Source: Candidatus Saccharimonadota bacterium (lineage in GTDB: Bacteria; Patescibacteriota; Saccharimonadia; Saccharimonadales; Saccharimonadaceae). From it: a stretch of DNA of 64,000 nt. Shown in pieces: positions 5,848 through 15,412 of this stretch. A program made the position numbers and the translations under genes. The stretch lies in the NCBI GenBank assembly GCA_017552385.1, contig JAFZQB010000012.1, positions 1 through 64,000 of the forward strand. Direction: 5' to 3'. Position 1 is the stretch's first letter; the number at the start of each line of letters is the position of its first letter. The notes below the pieces were generated by a model. The model saw only the letters and a program-made list of their open reading frames with translations, did not search any database and was not told the origin of the DNA.

Positions 5848-7437
5848 ATGTTTATTGATAACAGATTATTAATTGGCAAAACAGCGGATAAGAAGGAGTT
5901 GGTCATTCTGCCACAGATGGCGAATAGGCATGGTGTAATTACTGGTGCGAGTGGCTCTGGCAAGACTATTACTCTCAAAGTAATGGCGGAGAGCTTTTCA
6001 GAGGCCGGAATCCCGGTGTTCTTAGCAGATGTAAAAGGAGATTTGGCGGGTACGGCAGTAATTGGGGAAGTAAATGAGGGTATTCAAAAGAGGCTTGATA
6101 AGCTAGGGATAAAGAATTTTGAAGCAAAGAACTTTCCGGTACGATTTTGGGATTTGCATGGACAAGCAGGACATCCGTTAAGGGCGACGGTGGAGTCGGT
6201 AGGTCCAGAAGTGCTATCGATTATGCTAGGTTTGTCCGAAGCACAAGAAGGGAATTTGGCGATAGCATTTGCTATCGCGAAGGACGAGAATTTAGCACTA
6301 GTCGATTTGAAAGATTTGAGAGCTGTACTTTCGTATGTAAGCGAGAATAGAGATCAGTACACGGTTAAATATGGGAATATCACAACGCAGAGTATGGGAG
6401 TAATTCAAAGGTCGCTTTTGACGCTCGAGAACCAAGGAGCAAATCATTTCTTTGGGCAGCCAGCATTGAATATTAATGATTTCTTTGCATTGGATGCTGA
6501 TGGAAGGGGTATAATTAATATTCTACATGCCGTGGAACTGTTTGAGAGCCCAGATATGTATGCGGCGTTTCTGTTATGGCTGCTTTCGACGCTGTTCTCT
6601 AGTTCTCCGGAGGTAGGTGATCTTGATAAGCCTAGATTAGTCTTCTTCTTTGATGAGGCGCATTTGTTGTTTAATGGGATGCCGACATATCGACTAAAGA
6701 GGATTGCACAGATTGTAAAGTTAATTCGATCAAGAGGAATAGGGCTGTATTTCATTTCACAGAGCCCGGCAGACATACCGGACGAGATTTTGGCGCAGTT
6801 GGGGAACAGAGTTCAGCATTCTTTGAGAGCGTATACGCCATCAGAACAGAAAGCAGTGAAGGTGGCTGCGGAGGCGTTTAGGGCAAATCCGCATTTCAAG
6901 ACAGAACAGGCTATTATGGAGTTAGGGACTGGCGAGGCACTAGTTTCGTTTTTGGATGAGAAGGGCGCCCCTGAAGTCGTAGAAAGAGCGACTATTTTGC
7001 CTCCCCAGAGTAAGATGGGCGCGATTGACGATATGACGCGTAATAAAGTAATCAATATGAGCGTGCTAGCAGGGAAATATGATGAGGTTGAGGATCCAGA
7101 GTCGGCCTCAGAGATAATTACGCAGAGGGCCGAAACAAAGGCGGCGGAGGCGCAGGCAGAGAAAGAGGCGCTCTTAGCGGAAAAAGCTAAGAAAGAAGCT
7201 GAGAAGGCTGAAGAAAAGGCCGAGAAGGAAAGATTAAAACTAGCCGAGAAGGAGCGTGTGGCGGCTGAACGGGAAAGAGTCAGACGTGAAAAAGAAGCTA
7301 CTTCTCAGACAAAGACGAAAGCAAAAACGTCAACTAAATCAACTGCCGATAGATTCCTAGGTAATGTGATTGGATCGGCTGGCAGCGCGATTGGACGAAA
7401 ACTCGTGAATAAAGTTCTAAAAGATTTATTGAAGTAG
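5848..7437 (+). CDS. HerA/FtsK-like P-loop ATPase (DUF853 family)
   Basis: This is a hexameric-type DNA-translocase-like ATPase of the HerA/YjgR (DUF853) group. Walker A GASGSGKT is near residue 31, Walker B FFFDEAHLLF near residue 268, and an arginine-bearing FISQSPADIP sensor segment near 305. The C-terminal 110 residues are a charged Ala/Glu/Lys coiled coil followed by a basic tail. Function in this family is poorly known; DNA pumping or repair is inferred from HerA. I chose the ATG at 5848, preceded by AAGGAG, because the first ATG in the frame overlaps the promoter -10 box. Confidence 0.85.
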   Translation: MFIDNRLLIGKTADKKELVILPQMANRHGVITGASGSGKTITLKVMAESFSEAGIPVFLADVKGDLAGTAVIGEVNEGIQKRLDKLGIKNFEAKNFPVRFWDLHGQAGHPLRATVESVGPEVLSIMLGLSEAQEGNLAIAFAIAKDENLALVDLKDLRAVLSYVSENRDQYTVKYGNITTQSMGVIQRSLLTLENQGANHFFGQPALNINDFFALDADGRGIINILHAVELFESPDMYAAFLLWLLSTLFSSSPEVGDLDKPRLVFFFDEAHLLFNGMPTYRLKRIAQIVKLIRSRGIGLYFISQSPADIPDEILAQLGNRVQHSLRAYTPSEQKAVKVAAEAFRANPHFKTEQAIMELGTGEALVSFLDEKGAPEVVERATILPPQSKMGAIDDMTRNKVINMSVLAGKYDEVEDPESASEIITQRAETKAAEAQAEKEALLAEKAKKEAEKAEEKAEKERLKLAEKERVAAERERVRREKEATSQTKTKAKTSTKSTADRFLGNVIGSAGSAIGRKLVNKVLKDLLK

Positions 7438-7459
7438 CCTACTGCAAGCTATGGCCTAT

Positions 7460-7495
7460 AAATACACCCGCTATCATGCGGGTGTATTTGTATTG
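7460..7495. terminator. Bidirectional terminator between convergent genes
   Basis: A 12-bp stem, AAATACACCCGC (7460-7471) with GCGGGTGTATTT (7478-7489), has T-rich flanks on both strands. Confidence 0.8.
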
Positions 7496-7502
7496 TTGCT
7501 TT

Positions 7503-8711
7503 CTAAGATTTTTTAGTGAGGAATGCTGGAAGAGCGAGGTTGAAATTGATAGCGTTCTTAATGAAAGAGCGAATGGTAGCGTACACGATAAGTATGCTCA
7601 ATATAGCTACTTCTGCGATTCCAATAAGTAGCTGCGGGGTTGCGAGAGTGCCGAAAGCGCTTCTGAGCATGAGTGCTATAGGTGCTGAGAACGGGAAATA
7701 GGTAAGGAATTCTACCATGATGCTGGGGTTTTGAACGAAGAACGACTGCATGAAATAGAGCGGGAACATGGTACCAATCATGACTGGCGCAATAAATTGG
7801 GAGGCATCACGAGCAGTTGGGGAGATAGAGCCAATGAAGGTGCAGGCGCCGATGATGAAAAGGATAGAAAAGGCAAATAGGGTGATGGTGAGGAGAAGAT
7901 TTAGCGGGTCTAACTCAATAAGAGAGAGAATTTGGCTGATAGTGCTATCATCTCTAAATAAGAAGATAAGGACGACGGCTGGAACGACAAAGGCTAGGAT
8001 TTGGATAATGCCCAGTAAGCACATGGCGATGATTTTGCCGACAATGAGGTGTTTTGCAGAGACGCTCGTAAGAATCATTTCGCTAATACGATTCTCTTTC
8101 TCTTCAACAACAGTCATGAGCAGTCGATTGCCGAAAAGGCAAACGAAGAGGAAGAATATGATGAGAAAAGCGAGAGGGATGATGGCTCGTCCAAGAGCGT
8201 TTGATGGTTCGCCGGTGCTAGTGAGAGGGTTGTCTGTGACGGCAAAGTTACCGGTAATGGCAGTGACGATGGACTCATCGAGGTTCTGGGATAGATATTG
8301 GCTGAGAATAGCTTTGATAGTGCTACTTTCTCTGCCGAAGATATCGATGCCTTCGGAAATATGGTAGAACTCGACGTTCTTAGCGGTAGCGAAGTCGGCC
8401 GGGATATAAAAGAATAAGTCGACAGTTTGGTCCTTAACCATTTCGACACCTGTGTCTAAATCCCCGTCAATTAAGAAAGGGGCTTCTTTTGGAAGTAAAC
8501 TGGCATCATCAACGATGGCTATAGTGGAGTTTTCGCTATATTGTTCGACTATCGATGCTGTATCGCTACTTATAAGATAGGAGAATAAGCCTACGCCGAA
8601 CATTAGAATAGGTATGAGAATGATAGAAATCCAAAAAGACGGTTTCTTTATTTGGCGAAGGAATTCGAATTTTATAACCGTGCTAGTGGCGCTGTTCTTT
8701 ATTTTACTCAT
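7503..8711 (-). CDS. ABC-2 type transporter permease (NatB-like)
   Basis: The 402-aa membrane protein has an N-terminal membrane helix near residues 30-50, a large extracytoplasmic domain (about 55-175), then five or six helices between about 178 and 390. A conserved motif of this family, NRLLMTVVEEKENRISEMIL, lies on the cytoplasmic side near residue 195. With the overlapping ATPase gene it forms an exporter of the Na+/drug/bacteriocin type; the substrate is unknown. Its start overlaps the end of the ATPase gene by 8 nt, indicating translational coupling. Confidence 0.88.
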   Translation of the reverse strand: MSKIKNSATSTVIKFEFLRQIKKPSFWISIILIPILMFGVGLFSYLISSDTASIVEQYSENSTIAIVDDASLLPKEAPFLIDGDLDTGVEMVKDQTVDLFFYIPADFATAKNVEFYHISEGIDIFGRESSTIKAILSQYLSQNLDESIVTAITGNFAVTDNPLTSTGEPSNALGRAIIPLAFLIIFFLFVCLFGNRLLMTVVEEKENRISEMILTSVSAKHLIVGKIIAMCLLGIIQILAFVVPAVVLIFLFRDDSTISQILSLIELDPLNLLLTITLFAFSILFIIGACTFIGSISPTARDASQFIAPVMIGTMFPLYFMQSFFVQNPSIMVEFLTYFPFSAPIALMLRSAFGTLATPQLLIGIAEVAILSILIVYATIRSFIKNAINFNLALPAFLTKKS

Positions 8712-9426
8712 TTTCTCCTCCGTAAACTTTTACAAATATTTGGTCGAGGGACTTGCCGTTGAATTGTTTTTTAATCTCTGAGATGGTGCCGTAAGCATGG
8801 GCTACACCGTCTTTCAGGAGGATAGCTCGGTCGCAAAGCCTCTCTACCTCATCCATATAGTGCGTAATAAGGATAACCGCGGTGCCTTTCTTATGTAGTT
8901 CGTCAATGATATCCATAAGCAGACGTCGATTGACTGGGTCAAAACCTTTAGTTGGTTCGTCGAGGATGAGGAGTTTGGGGTTGTTCATAATCGTGACACC
9001 AAGTTGGATCTTTTGTTGTTGGCCGCCTGAAAGTTTTTCAAGTTTCTCTTTAGCTTTGTCTAGAAGCCCGACTCGCGAAAGATATTTGGTGGACCATTCG
9101 ACTGGGTTGTCGATGCCCTTGAGTCTTCCGAAGTATGTTAATGTATCCAAAACGGTTTCCTTGCGGTAAAGGCCGCGCTCTTCTGGCAAATAACCTACGG
9201 TGATGGAACTATGTTCTGGGTTATAAGGTTCACCATCGATAAGTAGTTCGCCGGATGTCGGTGTGTAGAAACCGAGGAGGGCACGAAGGGTTGTGGTTTT
9301 ACCGGAGCCGTTACTCCCGAGGAAACCGAATATTTCTCCAGCATTGACATCGAAGGAGAGATCGCGGATGACGGTCTTGTTCCCGAAGTCCATGCGGAAG
9401 TGGTTAATCTCAACAATTTTTTTCAT
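8704..9426 (-). CDS. ABC transporter ATP-binding protein (NatA-like)
   Basis: The 240-aa nucleotide-binding subunit has Walker A GSNGSGKT near residue 38, Q-loop region GYLPEERGLY near 84, signature LSGGQQQK near 136, Walker B LLILDEPT near 154 and the switch His in ITHYMDE near 189. It is first in a two-gene operon with the permease. TATAAT at 9434-9439 lies 7 nt before the ATG and no Shine-Dalgarno is present, so the message is probably leaderless. Confidence 0.93.
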   Translation of the reverse strand: MKKIVEINHFRMDFGNKTVIRDLSFDVNAGEIFGFLGSNGSGKTTTLRALLGFYTPTSGELLIDGEPYNPEHSSITVGYLPEERGLYRKETVLDTLTYFGRLKGIDNPVEWSTKYLSRVGLLDKAKEKLEKLSGGQQQKIQLGVTIMNNPKLLILDEPTKGFDPVNRRLLMDIIDELHKKGTAVILITHYMDEVERLCDRAILLKDGVAHAYGTISEIKKQFNGKSLDQIFVKVYGGENE

Positions 9427-9465
9427 GAGTGTAATTATAACATTATGGGAATGAAGTAGTAAAGA

Positions 9466-9494
9466 TTGTTTTTAGACAGAGTTTGTGGTAAAAT
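9466..9494 (+). promoter_or_regulatory. infB promoter
   Basis: TTGTTT (9466-9471), a 17-nt spacer ending in TGG and TAAAAT (9489-9494). It rules out the longer infB frame that would begin inside it. Confidence 0.75.
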
Positions 9495-9528
9495 TATAAG
9501 ATATTATAAGAAGAAAGGAGCGTTTTTG

Positions 9529-11304
9529 ATGGCAGATACAGACACGAAAGTGATTCAGATAGCCGGTTCGATTACTGTTGACGAGCTCGCTAAAGCGCTC
9601 GGTCTTTCTGTAACTAGCCTAATTGGGGAGTTATTCAAAGAGGGAATAGTTGCGACCATTAATCAGAGATTGGATTTTGATACGGCATCGATTATTCTTG
9701 ATGAACTTAATATTAAAGGTGTGAAACTGGAGAAGAAGAACACTGCTACCAAAACTTCTGAGCATCGGCATGAGCTGTCGGATAAAGCCGTTGGGCGACC
9801 TCCGGTTGTGGCTGTGATGGGACATGTTGACCATGGTAAGACTACACTGCTAGACACCCTGTTGAAGAAGAAGACTGTAGAGGGTGAAGCCGGTGGGATT
9901 ACGCAACACATTTCAGCTTATCAATTGGAATATGAAGGTAGAAAAATTACATTTCTAGATACGCCTGGACATGAAGCATTTGCTGCAATTCGGCAGCACG
10001 GCGCAATGCTAACGGATATCGTAATCATTGTCGTTGCGGCAGATGATGGCGTGAAGCCACAAACGGTAGAGGCCATTAAGTTTGCCCAGAGTGCCAATGC
10101 TAAGATCATTGTAGCGATTAACAAGATTGACCGCGAAGGAGCAGATGTTCCACGGACAATGGCGGATCTTTCGCAGCATGGTTTGCAACCAGAAGAATGG
10201 GGTGGAGACATTACGATGGTGCCAATTTCTGCTAAAAGAGGTGACAATCTAGATAAATTGCTTGATATGGTTCTTTTGACTTCTGATATTGAAGAATTAA
10301 AGGCTGACGTTGATATACCGAGCGAAGGACTTGTGATTGAGAGCCATATGGAAATGGGGAAGGGTTCAGTGGTGAATCTACTTGTAACTGGTGGTGAATT
10401 AAAGACGGGCGAATTTATTGTGGCTGGGACAACATACGGTAAGGTACGAACGATGCTTGATTTTCGTGGCAAGCCTAAAGGTAAAGCTACTCCATCGACT
10501 CCTGTGACTGTGACTGGATTTAAAGAGTTGCCAAACTTTGGCGATTCGTTTGTCGAGGTATCGGACGAGAAAACCGCGCGTAAAATGGCGCTTCTAAATG
10601 CTCAAGCGGCCCAGAATGCTAACGCGAGCGCAAATGTTACATCTACTGATTTGTTACGCATGATGAATGTAGCAGATAATTCAAAAGTGTTTAATGTAAT
10701 AATCAAAGGTGATGTACTTGGCTCTGTAACGAGTGTTGTCGATTCGCTAAAAATGATTGACACAAAGGGTGAGATTACGCTCAATATTGTAGCAACTGGT
10801 GTTGGTGATGTGACCGAAAACGATGTTTATATGGCCGAAGGTGGGGAGACTGTTATATATGGCTTCAATGTGAATGTACCGACGAATATCGCTAAGATGG
10901 CAGCGCGAGACAATGTAAGCATTAAGAATTATCGTGTGATTTATGAGCTATTAGACGATGCCAAAGGCGAGATGGAGAATTTGCTTCCATCGGAGATTAT
11001 CGAAGAAGATAAAGGCGAGATGAAGGTGCTGGGTGTATTTAGAACGGAGCGTACGTCGATAATTGCAGGCGGTGAGGTACTGAAGGGTGAAGTGAAGCCG
11101 AAGATGCTAGCTAGAGTTATGCGTGGTAAGGAGTCGATTGGCGAGGTCGAAATTGAAAGTGTGCAAAAAGAGAAGCTAGCAGTGGACTCCTTGATGGCCG
11201 GCGAAACTGGTGGGATTGCACTGAAGTTGTCGAAACGACTTACACTAGAAATTGGTGATAGATTGAAATTCTTTACAAGAGAAATGAAAAAGAGAAAATT
11301 ATAA
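9529..11304 (+). CDS. infB: Translation initiation factor IF-2
   Basis: This GTPase brings fMet-tRNA to the 30S subunit. G1 GHVDHGKT is near residue 98, G3 DTPGHEAF near 144 and G4 NKID near 198, followed by domain II and the fMet-tRNA-binding C-terminal domains. The 591-aa length reflects a very short N-terminal region with one small IF2-N fold (about residues 10-60). The ATG at 9529 was chosen over an in-frame TTG at 9466 because the promoter occupies that stretch and AAGGAG lies 9 nt upstream of 9529. fmt, def and map nearby serve the same initiation pathway. Confidence 0.96.
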   Translation: MADTDTKVIQIAGSITVDELAKALGLSVTSLIGELFKEGIVATINQRLDFDTASIILDELNIKGVKLEKKNTATKTSEHRHELSDKAVGRPPVVAVMGHVDHGKTTLLDTLLKKKTVEGEAGGITQHISAYQLEYEGRKITFLDTPGHEAFAAIRQHGAMLTDIVIIVVAADDGVKPQTVEAIKFAQSANAKIIVAINKIDREGADVPRTMADLSQHGLQPEEWGGDITMVPISAKRGDNLDKLLDMVLLTSDIEELKADVDIPSEGLVIESHMEMGKGSVVNLLVTGGELKTGEFIVAGTTYGKVRTMLDFRGKPKGKATPSTPVTVTGFKELPNFGDSFVEVSDEKTARKMALLNAQAAQNANASANVTSTDLLRMMNVADNSKVFNVIIKGDVLGSVTSVVDSLKMIDTKGEITLNIVATGVGDVTENDVYMAEGGETVIYGFNVNVPTNIAKMAARDNVSIKNYRVIYELLDDAKGEMENLLPSEIIEEDKGEMKVLGVFRTERTSIIAGGEVLKGEVKPKMLARVMRGKESIGEVEIESVQKEKLAVDSLMAGETGGIALKLSKRLTLEIGDRLKFFTREMKKRKL

Positions 11305-11330
11305 AAAGATAAAAAGGAGAGGAGGTAAAC

Positions 11331-11621
11331 ATGGAGATTAATGAGGACTTTCTTAGGGAAGTAGGACTTTCTGCGATGCCAGAAGCTCAAAAGAAAGCTT
11401 TTTTGGAGTATGCGCAAGAGGAGTTGGAAGTTAGGGTGGGAGAAGAAATTGCTGAAGGAATGACGGAAGAGAAGATGCGAGAGTTTGAAGCTGCAGAGAC
11501 GGATGAAGAGACAGAAAAGTGGTTAAATGAGAACAAGCCTAACTATCGAGAAATTGTAGACAGCACCATTGCAGATCTTAAAGCCGAGATTACAAAAAAT
11601 AGAGAGAAGATATTAGGCTAG
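11331..11621 (+). CDS. Small acidic alpha-helical protein, DUF5663-like
   Basis: The 96-aa protein is rich in Glu and Lys and predicted all-helical. It has the pattern LREVGLSAMPEAQKKAFLEY near the N-terminus that I associate with DUF5663, a family common in CPR genomes and of unknown function. It follows infB by 26 nt behind a strong GGAGAGGAGG ribosome-binding site, so it is probably cotranscribed with infB. Confidence 0.75.
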   Translation: MEINEDFLREVGLSAMPEAQKKAFLEYAQEELEVRVGEEIAEGMTEEKMREFEAAETDEETEKWLNENKPNYREIVDSTIADLKAEITKNREKILG

Positions 11622-11623
11622 CG

Positions 11624-12457
11624 CTAGTTTTGTTTGCTCGATAATCCGTTTAAGAATGATTTCGCGTCCATAGGCTTTCGAGAGAGAGGTTGAAGACGGT
11701 CGATTACGACATATTGCTCATCGGCGCACTCGATATATAGTGATTTAGGATCTTGTGGACGGTCTTTTTCTGGATGAGCTGAAAGAATGATAACGTCTTG
11801 ACCGAAAAGGTTGTATTTTGGTTTAGGGTAGTCTTGAAAGGCGATAATTTTGCGGAAGGTGATTTCGGCGGAGTCTATTTCAGGAGTTAAGAGGGCTTGA
11901 GTTTTATCGAGCTTTCTAGTGAAAGTGGCTTTGGAGTCGTCTTGTAGGTGATACTCAGGGAAAAGGCTTTGATCGGGGCTGTTGTGGTACTTACAGATTT
12001 TTGCTAGATTGTTAGCTAGCCAAGTTGCTCCAGCTATGGCGAGTGTTTTGTAAATCTCTGCTTTATTGAGCGGTAAACTATCAAAGGTTTCTTGATGATA
12101 GATCGGTCCAGCATCCATGCCAGGTACGAGTTTCATAATTGATACAGAGAATTTATCATCGCCAGCTAGAATAGCCGACTCGATAGGCGAAGCTCCACGA
12201 TAGAGCGGAAGTAAGGACGGATGAATATTTAAAATGCCTTCAGGCTCGAAGAGATTTAGACAATCAGATTTGATAAGTACGCCGAAAGAGGCGAGGATGC
12301 CGATTGCGTTTGGGTGCGTTTGTTTGGAGAGCTTGACGCTTTCTAGATCTTCCTTGGTCCTAGCATGGAAAATAATATTTGTGGTTTTAGCGAGGACTTC
12401 GAATGCGGAATCGGCAAGTGGCCCATTCCCAAAGAATATGATCTCTGGCCTATTCAT
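11624..12457 (-). CDS. fmt: Methionyl-tRNA formyltransferase
   Basis: Transfers a formyl group from 10-formyl-THF to Met-tRNA(fMet). The catalytic Asn-His pair is in LNIHPSLLPLYRGASPIESAIL near residue 97 (Asn, His and the SLLP motif visible), and the catalytic Asp is in GMDAGPIY near residue 133. The C-terminal OB-like domain is short (277 aa in total). Its start overlaps the end of def by 8 nt, so the deformylase and formyltransferase are coupled in one operon. Confidence 0.94.
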   Translation of the reverse strand: MNRPEIIFFGNGPLADSAFEVLAKTTNIIFHARTKEDLESVKLSKQTHPNAIGILASFGVLIKSDCLNLFEPEGILNIHPSLLPLYRGASPIESAILAGDDKFSVSIMKLVPGMDAGPIYHQETFDSLPLNKAEIYKTLAIAGATWLANNLAKICKYHNSPDQSLFPEYHLQDDSKATFTRKLDKTQALLTPEIDSAEITFRKIIAFQDYPKPKYNLFGQDVIILSAHPEKDRPQDPKSLYIECADEQYVVIDRLQPLSRKPMDAKSFLNGLSSKQN

Positions 12458-13025
12458 CTTCGCCCCATAGCTTAGGGTTATTCTTTACTTCTGTTTCGTA
12501 GTCGACAGGTTCAAGATCGCCCTTGTCGTTCATACGGAAAAAGGCAGTTTCGTCGTCCTTGATATGATCGATAAAGAGTATACCGTCAAGGTGGTCGATT
12601 TCGTGGAGGAGAGTGCGCGCAAGGGAATCATCGGCCTTGATGCGAACAGGTGTACCATCTTCGAGTAAGGCTTTAATTTTTACTTTTGTCGGGCGAGGAA
12701 CGAGGCCATAGATTGAGGGAACGGAGAGACATCCTTCGTAATCTTTCTTAGTTTTGCCTTCTGTCTTAATAACTTCTGGATCGATGAGGGCAGTGAAACC
12801 TGTATTCTTTTTATCGTCAAGGTCGTCGCGAACGATAATAATGCGGCGGTCGAAACCGAGCTGTGGGGCTGCCATGGCAGCGGATAGCTCGTACGGGTGT
12901 GACTTTTCCCATTCCAAGGATGCCTCACGCATTTTAGCAATAATATCAGAAATCTCAGGCGTAATTTTGTTGACTTTACGACATTTGGCACGAAGGCGAG
13001 GATCAGGAGTTGTAATGATTTTCAT
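12450..13025 (-). CDS. def: Peptide deformylase
   Basis: Removes the formyl group from nascent proteins; iron- or zinc-dependent. Motif 2 EGCLS (metal-binding Cys) is near residue 97 and motif 3 HEIDHLDG (two metal His and catalytic Glu) near residue 143. Motif 1 reads SAAMAAPQ: the catalytic Gln is present, but the two usual glycines of GxGxAAxQ are Ser and Ala. The TGATATAAT box at 13032-13040 ends 6 nt before the ATG, so the message is probably leaderless. Confidence 0.94.
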   Translation of the reverse strand: MKIITTPDPRLRAKCRKVNKITPEISDIIAKMREASLEWEKSHPYELSAAMAAPQLGFDRRIIIVRDDLDDKKNTGFTALIDPEVIKTEGKTKKDYEGCLSVPSIYGLVPRPTKVKIKALLEDGTPVRIKADDSLARTLLHEIDHLDGILFIDHIKDDETAFFRMNDKGDLEPVDYETEVKNNPKLWGEDE

Positions 13026-13031
13026 GCGCTA

Positions 13032-13040
13032 ATTATATCA
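13032..13040 (-). promoter_or_regulatory. Extended -10 of the def-fmt operon
   Basis: TGATATAAT on the minus strand lies 6 nt before the def ATG, with no room for a Shine-Dalgarno sequence. Confidence 0.65.
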
Positions 13041-13062
13041 TATTGACTTTTTGGGTGCGAGG

Positions 13063-15018
13063 TCAGAGTAGACTAGGTGGGTCTATCGAAATATGACAAT
13101 CGTCAGTAACTAGATTTAACAGTTGCGATAGGGCACTACGCTTTTTGCTCTTTAATATAAGTTGCCAGGAAAAACCGGAAGGTGTGCGCTCATGGAAACA
13201 TGGCATTGGTTGAGAAATAGAAATAGAAGCAAGGTGTTGTTGCTTGCTTAGGCGGCTTATTTTGGAAGAAAGGGCGCGAATATTTCTTATTGTAGTCTGT
13301 TCGGTTTTATAGGTTATGGTAAGTTTAGCTAAATAGGTGAATGGTGGAAGATGCGCGGAACGACGTTTGCTAAGGATATAGTCGTAGAAGCTAAAATAAT
13401 CGGATTTTAAAGCGAATTGAATAATTGGTGAGTTTGGTTGATATGTCTGAATGATAACAGATGCGGCGTCGATGTGCCCGCGACCTACGCGCCCAATGAC
13501 TTGCGTGAGAAGTTCGAAAGTCCTTTCTTCGGCGGAAAAATCAGGTAGAGAGAGGCCAGAGTCGGCTTGGACGATGCCGATAGACGCGAGACGAGGAAGA
13601 TCGAGGCCACGCGAAACTGTTTGAGTGCCAATGAGGATTTTGATGTTGCCGTTTTTTACGTCGTCGTATAATTTATCTAGCGATTCATCTTTTTTATTGT
13701 CCGCATCAAAGCGTGCAATTTTGGTGGTCGGAAATAGTTTTTTTAGTTCTGATTCGAGAAGTTTGGTGCCGAACCCCTTATGGAGAATACTCGGATGGTG
13801 GCAGTCTGGACATGATGTGGGGATTTTTTCAGAGTGACCACAAGTGTGGCAAATGAGAGAATAAGAATCAGAGTGCAGGGTAAGCGGTAGATAGCAATTT
13901 GGACAGAGTGCTTGCCAGCCACATTTCTCGCAAATAGTGATTGGGGCAGAACCTCGACGATTGTGATAGATTAAGGTCTGGTACCCTTTTTTTAGGTTGA
14001 TAGAAATATTTTCGATAAGTGCGTCAGAAAAATAGCGGTTCTTAGTAAAGGAATCACGTGAGGTAAAGTCTATGATGCGCAATTTTGGCGTGATGGCCGT
14101 GTCTTTGGCTTTTTCCGTTAGCGCAACGAGTGAGCCTTTAGCCTTAGCAAGGTAAAAGTCGGATACGAGCGGCGTAGCGGATCCGAGTAAGCAGGGGATC
14201 TTGAGAGTACTTGATAGAAAGGATGCAAGACGAACGGCGGAATATTTAGGTGTGTTCTCTTGATAGTAGGCAGATTCGTGGGCTTCGTCAATGATGATAA
14301 GGCCAAGATTGCTGAGCGGTGCAAAAAGAGCGGAGCGAGGCCCGATGATGATTTGAGGATGAGCGGAGTTTAGAATTGATTCCCAGATAAGATGGCGGCT
14401 TGCTTCGGTTTGTCTGGAGTGCATTAAAGTAACCTGATGAGGAAAGGATGATTCAAATACCTGAACAAGCTGTGGCGTTAAGGCAATTTCGGGGACGAGC
14501 AAAATAACAGATCGTCCCTGTGCGAGAGTGTCTGATGCTAGTTTTAAGTAAATGTTGGTTTTGCCTGATCCGGTGATACCGTAGAGAAGCTTGGTAGGAC
14601 CAGTTGCTGCCATTATGCCTCTTAGGGCATTTGTCTGAGCTTTGTTTAGAGGAATTCCTTTTGATGATTGAGACTTAATGAAATCCTGCGAGGTATGAAC
14701 GGTTTTTCGGCGATGTTTGTCGACTCCAATGGGGAGTAAAAGCGAGGCGCAGGATGGAAGAGGGGAAATGTAATATGAGGAAAGCCATTGGGCCGCCTTG
14801 ACTAGATGCAAAGGAAGAGGAGTATCATAAAGGAGCTTCGAAATTGGTTTACAAGTGAATGTGGGTTTTGAGACCTTTTTAAAGACTATGCCAATGCAGG
14901 AGCTACGGCCGAGAGGGATAGTGACAATGTGGCCTGGATATAACTCGGTTTCAGAGAAGTAAGTGAGAACACCGGAACCATTTCGGAAGATCTTTGTAGG
15001 CATTACCTCATAGAACAT
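13063..15018 (-). CDS. priA: Primosomal protein N' (replication restart helicase PriA)
   Basis: A 3'-5' superfamily-2 helicase that reloads the replisome at stalled forks. The N-terminal 3'-OH-binding domain (residues 1-100) is followed by Walker A GITGSGKT near residue 154, DEAH near 247 and helicase motifs in the C-terminal RecA lobe (QVIGRVGRGH near 532). The zinc-binding insertion CEKC...CPNC...CHTC...CPDC lies near 365-410. The 651-aa length is slightly short. The first of two possible ATGs (15018 and 15003) sits 6 nt from a TGCTATACT -10 box, suggesting a leaderless start. Confidence 0.95.
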   Translation of the reverse strand: MFYEVMPTKIFRNGSGVLTYFSETELYPGHIVTIPLGRSSCIGIVFKKVSKPTFTCKPISKLLYDTPLPLHLVKAAQWLSSYYISPLPSCASLLLPIGVDKHRRKTVHTSQDFIKSQSSKGIPLNKAQTNALRGIMAATGPTKLLYGITGSGKTNIYLKLASDTLAQGRSVILLVPEIALTPQLVQVFESSFPHQVTLMHSRQTEASRHLIWESILNSAHPQIIIGPRSALFAPLSNLGLIIIDEAHESAYYQENTPKYSAVRLASFLSSTLKIPCLLGSATPLVSDFYLAKAKGSLVALTEKAKDTAITPKLRIIDFTSRDSFTKNRYFSDALIENISINLKKGYQTLIYHNRRGSAPITICEKCGWQALCPNCYLPLTLHSDSYSLICHTCGHSEKIPTSCPDCHHPSILHKGFGTKLLESELKKLFPTTKIARFDADNKKDESLDKLYDDVKNGNIKILIGTQTVSRGLDLPRLASIGIVQADSGLSLPDFSAEERTFELLTQVIGRVGRGHIDAASVIIQTYQPNSPIIQFALKSDYFSFYDYILSKRRSAHLPPFTYLAKLTITYKTEQTTIRNIRALSSKISRLSKQQHLASISISQPMPCFHERTPSGFSWQLILKSKKRSALSQLLNLVTDDCHISIDPPSLL

Positions 15019-15052
15019 ATTAATAGTATAGCATTAAACAAAGGTGATACTA

Positions 15053-15081
15053 TTGTAAAAAAAACTTTTCTAGTCTATAAT
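15053..15081 (+). promoter_or_regulatory. Promoter of the winged-helix gene and recJ
   Basis: TTGTAA (15053-15058), a 17-nt spacer and TATAAT (15076-15081). Confidence 0.75.
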
Positions 15082-15110
15082 GGGTTGAGTATGAGAGAGG
15101 TAGAGAAATA

Positions 15111-15410
15111 ATGTTAGATGTATTTATTACTTCTAGAGTGCGTCGGAAGATTTTGGTAGTGTTTGCTAAGTATCCTGATTTTAAAACGCATGTCAGAGGA
15201 TTGGCAAAATTAATTAAAGAGGATCCTGGAAATATTCAAAGAGAACTGAATAGATTGGAAAAAGGCAAATTCTTGATTATGTCTAAGAAGGGAAACACGA
15301 AGATTTATCAGACAAATAAGCAATTCCCTATTTTGAAAGAGCTTCAAAGCATGGTTATAAAAAGCCAGCAAATGTCTACGAATAATAAACCAAACAAAAC
15401 GATAGGATAG
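15111..15410 (+). CDS. Winged-helix DNA-binding protein (ArsR-like)
   Basis: The 99-aa protein shows a winged-helix pattern: helices at the N-terminus (SRVRRKILVVF), recognition-helix region DPGNIQRELNRLEKGKFL (about residues 43-60) and a beta-wing with SKKGNTKIYQTN. Such domains are found as small regulators or next to nucleotidyltransferases. The predicted target is unknown; autoregulation of the recJ unit is possible. recJ begins 2 nt after its stop, so the two are cotranslated. Confidence 0.8.
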   Translation: MLDVFITSRVRRKILVVFAKYPDFKTHVRGLAKLIKEDPGNIQRELNRLEKGKFLIMSKKGNTKIYQTNKQFPILKELQSMVIKSQQMSTNNKPNKTIG

Positions 15411-15412
15411 TT

